A DNA stretch of 64,000 bases. Origin: Hymenobacter lapidarius (GTDB lineage: Bacteria > Bacteroidota > Bacteroidia > Cytophagales > Hymenobacteraceae). This document shows, one piece after another, positions 40,928 to 52,524 of the stretch (positions are counted from its first letter, which is position 1; each line of letters starts with the position of its first letter). The notes beneath the pieces are model-generated. The model was not told the DNA's origin and searched no databases. It was given only the letters and a program-made list of their open reading frames with translations. The stretch spans positions 18,602-82,601 of the forward strand of contig NZ_MDZB01000068.1 in NCBI RefSeq assembly GCF_001816145.1. The letters are read 5' to 3'. The position numbers were made by a program, and so were the translations under genes.

Positions 40928-41118
40928 CGGCAGCCTAGCAATACCAGCTTTGCTTTGTTGCTTCTACTTTTCTAATTCCTTGCCAATATCAATACTTATT
41001 AAAACCAGATACTTATGATTTCATTCGCACCAAAACATAGCGCAAATTATGCAACATGCCACAAAAATTGCATTCCAAAATTCGATATTATGCATTCTGA
41101 TACAACGAAAAACTGCGG

Positions 41119-42660
41119 TTACGTAGTAGCGGCGGCTTGTTTATGCAGATGCAAGTGCTTGGTCACCACCCGTACATCAATACCTAGTAGCTGAGCGGCC
41201 TGCCGCTTTACACCTCCACACTGGGCCACAACCCGGGCTACGTGCGCGGCCATTGCGGCTGCAAGCGTGAGCGAAGTGGCCGCACTTACTCCTGCCGCAT
41301 TGGCGTGTAAGCGGCGCGGCAGGTCGGCGGGCAGGATAAGCTGGCTTGGCTCACTGAACACATACAGGGTTTCGACTAGGTTTTCCAGCTCGCGCACGTT
41401 GCCAGGAAATGGGTAAGCCAGCAGCTTTTCCCTGGTGGCAGGGGCTAGCTCTAGCGGCACTTTTCGCTGTAAGCTTGCCTGCTTTTGGTGAATAAGAAAG
41501 TCAAGCAGCTTTCCGCGTTCATCCTGCGGTAACTCGCGCAGAGTGGGCAATTCCAATTCGGCCACAGCGAGCCGGTAGTAAAGGTCCCAGCGGAATCGAC
41601 CCTGCCCGCAGCGTTCCAGCAAATCGGCGTGCGTGGCCGCAATCACCCGCACATCTACCTGCCGGGGCTGGCCACCCAAGGGCTGAATTTCGCCCATCTG
41701 CACTACCCGCAGCAACGTTGCCTGCAGAGCTGGAGAGATATCACCTATTTCGTCCAGAAAGATGGTACCGCCATGCGCTAGCTCAAATAGCCCCTTAGTA
41801 TCCTTTTCGGCTCCGGTAAAAGCCCCTTTCACATATCCAAAAAGGCGGCTTTCCAGCACCGAATCGGTCAGGGCCGCGCAGTTGATGGGCAGGTAGGGCT
41901 GATGGTGCCGGGCTGACTTCTCGTGCACTGTACGGGCCAAATGCTCCTTTCCAGTGCCACTTTCGCCACGCACCAGCACCGTTACTTTATCGGCCCCCGC
42001 TACCTTAGCCGCTAAGCCATACACTCGTTGCAGTCCTGGCAGCAGCAGAAACTCAGTGGACATAGTCGGCGAGGCTTTTACCATGGCGTGATTACGCCGG
42101 GCGGGCCGCAGCGCCAGAGCAGCCGTACGGTTCGCCACTTGCTGTTCGCGCACGATAGCCGTCATTGGCACAGCCGATTGGGATACGTCCAGCTCAAGCA
42201 GGCTAGGACGGCCGTCAGGGTTGAATTTTCCTTCTCGGGTCTGTACCAAGTGCGTATCCAGCCCAAGTGTGGTATGCGCGATAAACCAGCTGAGCTGCAT
42301 GATGCTAGTGCCGGGTGAAAAATATAGTGTTAGCTCATGCTCCCGATGTTGCAGCAGCCAAGTTTCTATTTTAGTTTTTACCTCGGCTAGGCTGATGACA
42401 TCGCGCACCTCCAGTAATTCGGCTTGCACTACCCGTCCTGGATGCTGGCGACGCACTAAGTTAGCCAGATGCTCTGTTTGCAGCTCTTGCTTCGGATTTG
42501 AGTACAGAAGTACATGCTTATCATAACCGCCTGCCGCGTAGAAATGCTGATGAAACTGCACCGTAGGGCCGATTTCATTAATACTTGAGGCTGCCTTCTG
42601 CCCAGCAGTATAAATAAAGTCGTGGCTATATGCAATCCAGGAAACGAGTAGGTGAGCCAT
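41119..42660 (-). CDS. RtcR-like CARF-domain sigma-54 activator
   Basis: 513 residues. Residues 1-185 resemble the RtcR sensor (a CARF-type Rossmann domain), with the ligand-loop pattern YFSPGTSIMQLSWFIAHT near 113-130. The AAA+ domain has Walker A RGESGTGKE (231-239), the sigma-54 loop GAFTGA (279-284), Walker B IFLDEIGD (300-307), RFRWDLYYRL and GNVREL. The C-terminus is a Fis-type helix-turn-helix (VKRQAAQLLGIDVRVVTKHL). RtcR responds to RNA-end or cyclic-nucleotide ligands to switch on RNA repair. Here no rtcA/rtcB is nearby and the downstream genes are a pPIWI-RE island, so it probably controls that island. All AAA+ motifs look intact. Confidence 0.85.
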   Translation of the reverse strand: MAHLLVSWIAYSHDFIYTAGQKAASSINEIGPTVQFHQHFYAAGGYDKHVLLYSNPKQELQTEHLANLVRRQHPGRVVQAELLEVRDVISLAEVKTKIETWLLQHREHELTLYFSPGTSIMQLSWFIAHTTLGLDTHLVQTREGKFNPDGRPSLLELDVSQSAVPMTAIVREQQVANRTAALALRPARRNHAMVKASPTMSTEFLLLPGLQRVYGLAAKVAGADKVTVLVRGESGTGKEHLARTVHEKSARHHQPYLPINCAALTDSVLESRLFGYVKGAFTGAEKDTKGLFELAHGGTIFLDEIGDISPALQATLLRVVQMGEIQPLGGQPRQVDVRVIAATHADLLERCGQGRFRWDLYYRLAVAELELPTLRELPQDERGKLLDFLIHQKQASLQRKVPLELAPATREKLLAYPFPGNVRELENLVETLYVFSEPSQLILPADLPRRLHANAAGVSAATSLTLAAAMAAHVARVVAQCGGVKRQAAQLLGIDVRVVTKHLHLHKQAAATT

Positions 42661-42739
42661 AAATTTAGGAAGCGACTTAGGATGCAGGAATTAGAAACAA
42701 CCACGTAACTTACTGTTGCGAGGCCATTTAATCGTTATT

Positions 42740-42748
42740 GCAAACGTA
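42740..42748 (-). promoter_or_regulatory. Candidate -7 element for the CARF/sigma-54 activator gene
   Basis: TACGTTTGC on the minus strand fits TAnnTTTGC, 80 bases before the start codon. A TTG lies upstream but at 15 rather than 19 bases. Confidence 0.3.
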
Positions 42749-42795
42749 CCAACAAACTCTATTCAAGGTCATATTTTGCTAATCCTTGCTGCAAA

Positions 42796-43284
42796 GTCCT
42801 CGAGGGCGGGTACCGGGCGGGCTACGAAATGACCAAACAACTCAAGGGTAGCAAGGTGCACGTAGCCAGCGACACGCAGGTTAATGAACAAGACCAGGCG
42901 CAGATTAGCGCCTTAGGTAAAGAAGAGCAAGTCGCCTCGGGGTAAAGCGTTACGCTGGCTTATACCGACCAGCAATAACCTGGCGAAGCCCCGACTTAAG
43001 CAACCGAAGCCGATGCCCACAGCGTTGACCTGCAGCTTATCAAACTCAGCTAGGCCAAATGCGGCTTCGTGCTACTGCCCTACCGCTGAGTCGTCGAGCG
43101 CAGCCTGAATTGAAGCGCCCGCTACAAGCACTTAGCCGACATATTGTAACAGCTCTACTACCTGGCTTTTGCCGGACTCATGCTAGCCAAAGCAACCAGT
43201 CTTAAACGCTCCCAGGTGTATAACATCATAAACCAGCAGTGCCTCAATCGCTCAATTACTGGAAATATACTTCGATGCACTTAG
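42796..43284 (+). pseudogene. Decayed IS5-type transposase (C-terminal half)
   Basis: One continuous frame reads GSKVHVASDTQ, NEQDQAQISAL, VTLAYTDQQ, GEAPT, DLQLIKLS, GFVLLPYR, VVERS and LAFAGLMLAKATS with at least seven in-frame stops. These are the successive DDE-transposase blocks of the IS5 family (ISL2-like), with a short internal deletion after SDTQ. Most stops are at former Gln, Trp or Arg positions. It fills most of the divergent space between the two defence islands. Terminal inverted repeats were not found. Confidence 0.8.
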
Positions 43285-43356
43285 TATGAATGTTGTACAA
43301 ATGCTGCCTCCCATAGCGTCACACCTTCTGGAAGCTAAACGCCGCTCCCGGCCTCC

Positions 43357-43365
43357 TACCTTTAG
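43357..43365 (+). promoter_or_regulatory. Candidate -7 element for island B
   Basis: TACCTTTAG is close to TAnnTTTG and lies 33 bases before ATG 43398. No clear -33 TTG at 19 bases. Confidence 0.3.
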
Positions 43366-43397
43366 GTCATATTAGCAGTTGCACCCGTTCTCCGACT

Positions 43398-46833
<3,436 letters not shown>

Positions 46834-46844
<11 letters not shown>

Positions 46845-48201
46845 ATCGGTAGACATCAAGAACATTCGGGCAATAGACAGCCTGAAAATGCACTTCGATA
46901 AGCCTGCCGGCTGGCACGTAATCATTGGCGACAACGGCACGGGCAAATCGTCGGTTGTGCGAGCCATTGCGTTAGCTCTTATTGGGCCGGAGAAAGCATT
47001 AGCGCTCGGGCTCTCTTGGGAGCAATGGCTAGCAGCTAAGCAAGATACCGGTCATATCAAGTTACAGATTGCTGCTGACCCCAATTGGGATAGAACAGTC
47101 GATACAAAAAATGCTTCGGTTAAAGCGTCAGCCACCGCTTTCCCCATTGAACTCACTTTCAAGCGCGAATCGGTTGGTGGGTTTAGCGAGGGATTTAGCA
47201 ACGGGTTTTCTAGGTCACGCCCAACCGTCGTTCTTGGTAGTAACATCGACACGGCCACGTACCGAAAACCCAAAAAACAAGTTTGGGGCGACTACGACGG
47301 CTGGTTCTCCGCCGCTTACGGCCCCTTTCGGCGCTTCACGGGCGGCAACCCGGAATTGACCAAGCTGTACTACTCTTCCCCTAAAGTCGGGGCTCACCTA
47401 AGTGCATTTGGCGAAGATGTGGCGCTGACGGAAGCATTGGTATGGCTACGCGAATTGGATTACCGGCGTTTGAAGCAACAAGAAACGATAGCTGGCCCGT
47501 CGGAATTTAACCTTACCCTAGAATACCTGAAGCGGCTTATTAACGAAAGTAATCTGCTGCCGCACGGCACCAAGCTAGACCGCATTGAGGCGGAAGGACC
47601 TGTTTTTCTGGATGGCAACGGTAATCACGTTTCCGTTACGCAAATGAGCGACGGCTACCGCTCGGTGCTTAGCCTAACCTTTGAATTGGTGCGACAGCTC
47701 GATAGGGTTTACGGGTTTAAGGCCGTATTTCATCAACTCGCCAAAAACCGGCAAGACAGACTGGAAATCGGGCTTCCGGGTGTTGTCATTATCGACGAGA
47801 TTGATGCCCACCTACACCCAACTTGGCAAACGCGCATTGGGCAGTGGTTTGTGAAATGCTTTCCAAATATGCAATTCATTGTCACGACCCATAGCCCGCT
47901 GATTTGCCGCGCTGCTGCCAACGGCACCATTTACAGCCTGGTGGCTCCCGGCTCTGACGAGCCATCCGGTGAAATAACTGGCATCGAACGCGACCGCCTC
48001 ATCTACGGCAACATCCTGGATGCCTATGCCACCGATGCCTTCGGCGACGACGTGACCCAATCAGAGGAAGCCCGCGAAAAACTCAAAGTGCTGATTAGCC
48101 TCAACGCTCGCTATTCGTTTAACAAGCTCTCGAAGGCGGAGGAAGCGGAGATGTGGCGGCTGCGGAAAATTTTTACGACCGATGTTACAACTGACCTCTA
48201 A
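46834..48201 (+). CDS. AAA-family ATPase (ABC/OLD-like, Septu PtuA-type)
   Basis: 455 residues. N-terminal IKNIRAIDSLKMHF and Walker A IIGDNGTGKSSVVRA (near 32), an ABC-signature-like MSDGYRSVLSL, Walker B VVIIDEIDAHLHPTWQ (near 316) and switch TTHSPLI. This AAA_15/21 layout with a following HNH gene matches the Septu pair (PtuA ATPase, PtuB HNH nuclease), also used as effector in some retrons. No TOPRIM domain follows, so it is not a classical OLD nuclease. Its start overlaps the helicase gene by 11 bases and its end overlaps the HNH gene by 20, so all three are translationally linked. Confidence 0.85.
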
Positions 48202-49096
48202 GGCTGCCGACCCCACCGCGGCCGCGCGCCTGGCCGTGGAGCAAGCCAGGGTCACACAGAGCGGTACGTTTGACCAGCAAGCAGAAAAGGCCAAGGCTCG
48301 CTGGGACAGCAAAACCAGCAGCGCGTCCGGCAAGGCCGCTTTCGCCCAAATCAAAGCCGACCTGCTCAGTATGTGCGTGGGCGTGGAGCTGTGCAACTAC
48401 TGCGAAAACAACGAGGCCACGGATGTGGAGCACATCTTCCCGAAAAGCTCTTTCCCTAGCCTCGCCTTTGAGTGGGACAACTACCTGCTGGCCTGCAAAA
48501 TCTGTAACACCACCTACAAAGGCGATGGATTCGCCGTTTTCGACCCGGCCGCTTTAAATACGGTGCACGAGTTAACCCCACAGCTGCGTCCGCGAACCAC
48601 CCCTCCCACTATCGACAGCGCGTTTATCAACCTCCGCGACAGCGCTGAAGACCCCCTGCACCTTCTGTGGCTTGACATTCAGGGCCGCACGTACGGCTTT
48701 GCCGAGCATCCGGCCCTTACGTCGGCACGCGACAAGGCCAAAGCGGCCTACACCCTGCGCCTGCTGCAACTCAACGACCGCCCGCCCTTGCTGGCTGCCC
48801 GCAAAGCCGCTTTTCAGTTTTTTCGCGAACGCCTGGAACGTTGCGGAGAGGCGGTGGCCGCCGCAGATTTTGACGACCTGGCCCGGCTCGTGAAAAAACT
48901 GGAGCCCGACCACGAGCGAGTGGACCGCACAAAACCGTTGGCACAGGAAAAGGCGCGGGTGCTGGCCGCTATTCGCCGCGACATTCAAACGCATTCTCAC
49001 CCCACCGTGTGGGCCGAGATGAAGCGGCAGCGGGCCGATTTGCCCAACATCGACAACTTCTTCCGGGCCGCGCCGCCGGAAGCCTTATCTTGGTAG
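48182..49096 (+). CDS. HNH endonuclease (Septu PtuB-like)
   Basis: 304 residues. The zinc/metal core is CNYCENNEATDVEHIFPKS near 71-89 followed by WDNYLLACKICN near 100-112: two Cys pairs, the catalytic His and the conserved Asn of an HNH fold. The C-terminal ~180 residues are helical and variable, as in PtuB-type partners. It probably nicks or cuts nucleic acid under control of the preceding ATPase. Start ATG 48182 lies 20 bases inside the ATPase gene. A 109-base gap separates it from the methyltransferase. Confidence 0.85.
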   Translation: MLQLTSKAADPTAAARLAVEQARVTQSGTFDQQAEKAKARWDSKTSSASGKAAFAQIKADLLSMCVGVELCNYCENNEATDVEHIFPKSSFPSLAFEWDNYLLACKICNTTYKGDGFAVFDPAALNTVHELTPQLRPRTTPPTIDSAFINLRDSAEDPLHLLWLDIQGRTYGFAEHPALTSARDKAKAAYTLRLLQLNDRPPLLAARKAAFQFFRERLERCGEAVAAADFDDLARLVKKLEPDHERVDRTKPLAQEKARVLAAIRRDIQTHSHPTVWAEMKRQRADLPNIDNFFRAAPPEALSW

Positions 49097-49205
49097 GCTT
49101 TTACATCCGCTTAATTAGTGCCTGGCTGGCATAGGTTTCACTTTCAGCTTCTTTCCAATCGGGGTGGGGCAGGAGGTGGGGCTGGCCGGCCTTTTTCCTT
49201 GCCTT

Positions 49206-52200
49206 ATGTCCTCCCCCACCTATAAAAAACTTATCGAAGTCGCCATGCCGGTCAAGGAAGTGTCGGCCGAGAGCGTGCGCGACAAATCCATTCGGCACGG
49301 GCACATTTCTACGCTGCACCTGTGGTGGGCGCGGCGGCCGCTGCCGGTGTGCCGCGCCGTAGTGTTTGCCTCCCTCGTGCCCGACCCCGACGATGGCCTG
49401 GCCCCGCCCGCCTTCCGGGCGGCCGTGAGCCTACTGCTCGGAGCGGCGGCCGGCCTGCCCACCGACCCCTACCGGCCCTACGACGACATCCCGTACACGG
49501 CCGCCGTTGACCGCATGGCCGACACGCCCCGCAACCGCCTGCTCATGTTCGTGGGCAAGTTCTCGGACAAGTTTGCCGAAAACGAGAAGGCCGGCCGCAA
49601 AACCGCGTCTAAGGAGCAGCTCAGCGCCCACAGCCTCATTCGCTGGGAAAGCAAAAACGACCCCATTATCATTGGCCGGGCCCGCCGCCTTATTTGGGTG
49701 GCCCACAACGCCAGCGCGGCGCCGGAAGCAGGCACTGCTGCGCCCCGCGCCGTGAGCGCCGAGCTGACCACCCTGCTAGCCGACTACGGCCGCCACGACC
49801 AGGCCATTCGGGCCGCCGAGCAGGCCCTGTATGCCCTGCCCGACCGCCACGAGGCCAGCCCCGAAGCCGCCCGCCTCGAAGCGGCGCTGCACCAGGCTAT
49901 TGAGGCGTTTCTGGACCGCATGCCCCGCGTGTTCGACCCCTTTGCCGGGGGCGGAGCCATTCCGCTGGAAGCCGCCCGGCTGGGCTGCCGCGCCTTCGGC
50001 AACGACATCAACCCCGTGGCGCACATCATTCAGCGCGGCAGCCTGGAGTTTCCGCAGCGCTTTGGCAAGCCCATTACCTACAGCCGCGCCGCGTTTGTGG
50101 CCCGCTATGGCGAAGCCGAGTACACCCGGCAGCACGCCCGCCAGGAGCTGTTCGCAACCGACCCCGACCGCATCCGCGTGCCCAACCGCCTGGCCTTCGA
50201 CGTGGACTTTTACGCCCGCCAGCTGCTTGCCCGCGCCGAAGCCGAAATCGGCCAATATTACCCCGCCGATGCCAAGGGCCGTAAGCCCATTGCCTACTAC
50301 TGGGCGCGGGTGGGTACCTGCGCCAACCCGAGCTGCCGGGCCGAGGTGCCGCTGCTGCGTCAGTTTTATTTGGTGAACCGCCCTGGCAAGCAGGTTTATC
50401 TGGAGCCCATTATTTCGGGGACGCAGATTGACTTTCAAGTAAAGAATGGCTACTACGAGACAGAAGGATGGGTGCGGGACCGCAAAAGCCTGAAGTGCCC
50501 GTGCTGCGGGAGCACGACGGCAAGCTCCGAATTGAAGCGGCAATTTCTGGCTGGGCCGGTGCCAGAACGCCTCCTTGCTGTGGTTGACGGCACCGACGAG
50601 GGGCGCGCCTACCGGGTGCCAACTTCGGCGGAATTGGGCGCGGCAGCCAACGTGCCGATGCCCACGCTTTACTTGGAAGAAAAGCTGCCCCACGAAAACA
50701 CCAAGCAGTTTGACGTTTGCCCGTGGGGCTACCTCGAATACGGGCAGCTGTTCTCCAAGCGCCAACTGTTCACGCTGCAAACCCTGCTGGCCGCACTGGA
50801 TGGGTTGAAAGTGGAGCTGAACGCCGCACAAAGTGACTACGCGCAGGCCGTAGTTACCTACCTGGGCATTCTCATGGACCGGTTGGCCATTCTGAACACA
50901 GCCTTCGGTATCTGGCATACAGGCCGCGAAACACTGGAACGGCCGATGGGCCGGCAGGCCTTTGCGATGGTATTCGATTACCCCGAATCCAATCCGTTTT
51001 GCGACAGCACGGGCAGCGCCGCCAACCAGCTGGACTGGATTACGCGCTTTATCGTGGAGGAAAGTCAGACGCCGTTCAGTACCCTTTGCCACAATGCTTC
51101 GAGCGGTGACAATTCACAGTTTGCCGCCAAGTACCTGAACGCGGTGGTTACGGACCCGCCGTATTACGATGCCATTCCCTACGCCGACTTGTCGGATTTT
51201 TTCTACGGCTGGATGAAGCGGACGCTGGGCGACGTGCACCCACTCAACTTCGCGTTCCCCCAAACGCCCAAGACCGAGGAATGCACGGCCATGAAGTATC
51301 GCCACGGCGGAGCACCAAAGGCCAAAAAGCATTTCGAGAACAAGCTGCAACAGATTTTTGTCGCCATCGAGCACCAGACCTCGGACGTGGTGAGCATCAT
51401 GTTTGCCCATCAAAGCACCGAAGCCTGGACGACGCTGTGTAATTCCATTCTGGGAGCCAGTATGAATATCACCGGCTCGTGGGCGAACGACACTGAAATG
51501 ACTGGCGCCCTCAAAGCCGACAAAGCTTTCCTGGCCTCTTCCGTCACCGTGGCCTGCCGCCCATCGCAGCGGCGGGGCGAGGGCCACTACAAGCAGGTAA
51601 AGGAAGAAATTGAAGCAACCGTAGCGCGGGAAGTAGAGGAGCTATACCGGCTGGGCTTCCGCGGTGTGGACTTGCTCACAGCCTGTTTCGGGCAGGCCGT
51701 GAGCGTGTTTGGGCAATACGCGCAGGTGGAAAAGTCGGACGGCACCACCGTCACCGTGGCCGACCTGCTGACCCTGGCGCGGGAAAGCGCCTTTAAAGCA
51801 TTGCTGAAAAACTTTGAGGGCGACGACTACACCAAGTTTTACATCGGCTGGCTCCAGCTCTACGGCTTTGTCGAAACCGACTTTGACGACGCGGCCACGT
51901 TCAGCAAAATGGGGTTGAGCATCAACGTGGCCGACTTGCTGGCCAACCGCATTTTCCTCAAGAACGGCAACAAGCTTACCCTGGCCAGTGCCACCGAGCG
52001 GCTGGCCGCCAGCCGCCACCTGGGCGAAGACGCGGCCGACCTGCTGCTCGACCAAGCCCACAGAGCACTGAGCCTCTACCGTCGGGGGCAGCGCGACCCC
52101 CTGCTGCGCCACCTGGCGCGGGTAGGCGGGAGTGCCGAAATGCCGTTTTGGCGGGTACTCACGGCCCTGGGCGAAGTGCTGCCCGCCGGCTCCGACGACC

Positions 52201-52310
52201 GCCTGCAAACCACCGGCCTACTGGCCGACCGCGACAGCCTGCTGCGCGAAAGCAAGCAGCTGAGCCAGAAGCCGGCGGTGCTGGCCACCGGGGATTTGTT
52301 TGCGGAGTAG
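49206..52310 (+). CDS. DUF1156-type adenine-specific DNA methyltransferase with zinc ribbon
   Basis: 1,034 residues from MSSPTYKKLIEVAMPVKEVS; the following HGHISTLHLWWARRPL is the DUF1156 N-terminal signature. SAM-binding FDPFAGGGAIPLEAARLG is near 243, a zinc ribbon (CANPSC near 372, CPCCGS near 431), and the catalytic VTDPPYYDAIPY near 649. The enzyme family (COG1743) is repeatedly found next to DUF499 ATPases and helicases in defence loci and should methylate adenine to mark self DNA. All catalytic motifs look intact. Fourteen in-frame residues before the chosen Met are unlike the family. Confidence 0.9.
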   Translation: MSSPTYKKLIEVAMPVKEVSAESVRDKSIRHGHISTLHLWWARRPLPVCRAVVFASLVPDPDDGLAPPAFRAAVSLLLGAAAGLPTDPYRPYDDIPYTAAVDRMADTPRNRLLMFVGKFSDKFAENEKAGRKTASKEQLSAHSLIRWESKNDPIIIGRARRLIWVAHNASAAPEAGTAAPRAVSAELTTLLADYGRHDQAIRAAEQALYALPDRHEASPEAARLEAALHQAIEAFLDRMPRVFDPFAGGGAIPLEAARLGCRAFGNDINPVAHIIQRGSLEFPQRFGKPITYSRAAFVARYGEAEYTRQHARQELFATDPDRIRVPNRLAFDVDFYARQLLARAEAEIGQYYPADAKGRKPIAYYWARVGTCANPSCRAEVPLLRQFYLVNRPGKQVYLEPIISGTQIDFQVKNGYYETEGWVRDRKSLKCPCCGSTTASSELKRQFLAGPVPERLLAVVDGTDEGRAYRVPTSAELGAAANVPMPTLYLEEKLPHENTKQFDVCPWGYLEYGQLFSKRQLFTLQTLLAALDGLKVELNAAQSDYAQAVVTYLGILMDRLAILNTAFGIWHTGRETLERPMGRQAFAMVFDYPESNPFCDSTGSAANQLDWITRFIVEESQTPFSTLCHNASSGDNSQFAAKYLNAVVTDPPYYDAIPYADLSDFFYGWMKRTLGDVHPLNFAFPQTPKTEECTAMKYRHGGAPKAKKHFENKLQQIFVAIEHQTSDVVSIMFAHQSTEAWTTLCNSILGASMNITGSWANDTEMTGALKADKAFLASSVTVACRPSQRRGEGHYKQVKEEIEATVAREVEELYRLGFRGVDLLTACFGQAVSVFGQYAQVEKSDGTTVTVADLLTLARESAFKALLKNFEGDDYTKFYIGWLQLYGFVETDFDDAATFSKMGLSINVADLLANRIFLKNGNKLTLASATERLAASRHLGEDAADLLLDQAHRALSLYRRGQRDPLLRHLARVGGSAEMPFWRVLTALGEVLPAGSDDRLQTTGLLADRDSLLRESKQLSQKPAVLATGDLFAE

Positions 52311-52336
52311 GGCAGTAATGCACTTGCCGCCTTTTC

Positions 52337-52468
52337 CAGAACATTATGCTGAGCGGAGTCGAAGCATCTCTACCGCGCAAGTAATCAATGCTGCCATAAC
52401 GAAGCGTTAGAGATGCTTCGACTTAGCTGCGTCTCTGCTTGATGCGCAGAATGCTCAGCATGAAGTTC
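52337..52468. repeat. Palindromic repeat (GTCATGCTGAGC family), copy 3, inside island B
   Basis: Left arm AGAACATTATGCTGAGCGGA at 52337 onward; right arm AGAGATGCTTCGACTT from 52410, interrupted by about 25 extra bases (themselves CTGCG...CGCAG), then GCTCAGCATGAAGTTCT to 52468. It lies between the methyltransferase and the DUF499 gene. Confidence 0.85.
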
Positions 52469-52524
52469 TTTTTTGCTTGTTCGCTTTTTCCTGCGCCAAT
52501 ACTTAACCGATTTTTTTTCACGCT

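Noticed and set aside
41057..41072. TGCCACAAAAATTGCA on the plus strand, with correct sigma-54 spacing
   Set aside because: The near-invariant GG is GC here, and it would point into the 3' end of the regulator gene rather than towards the island.
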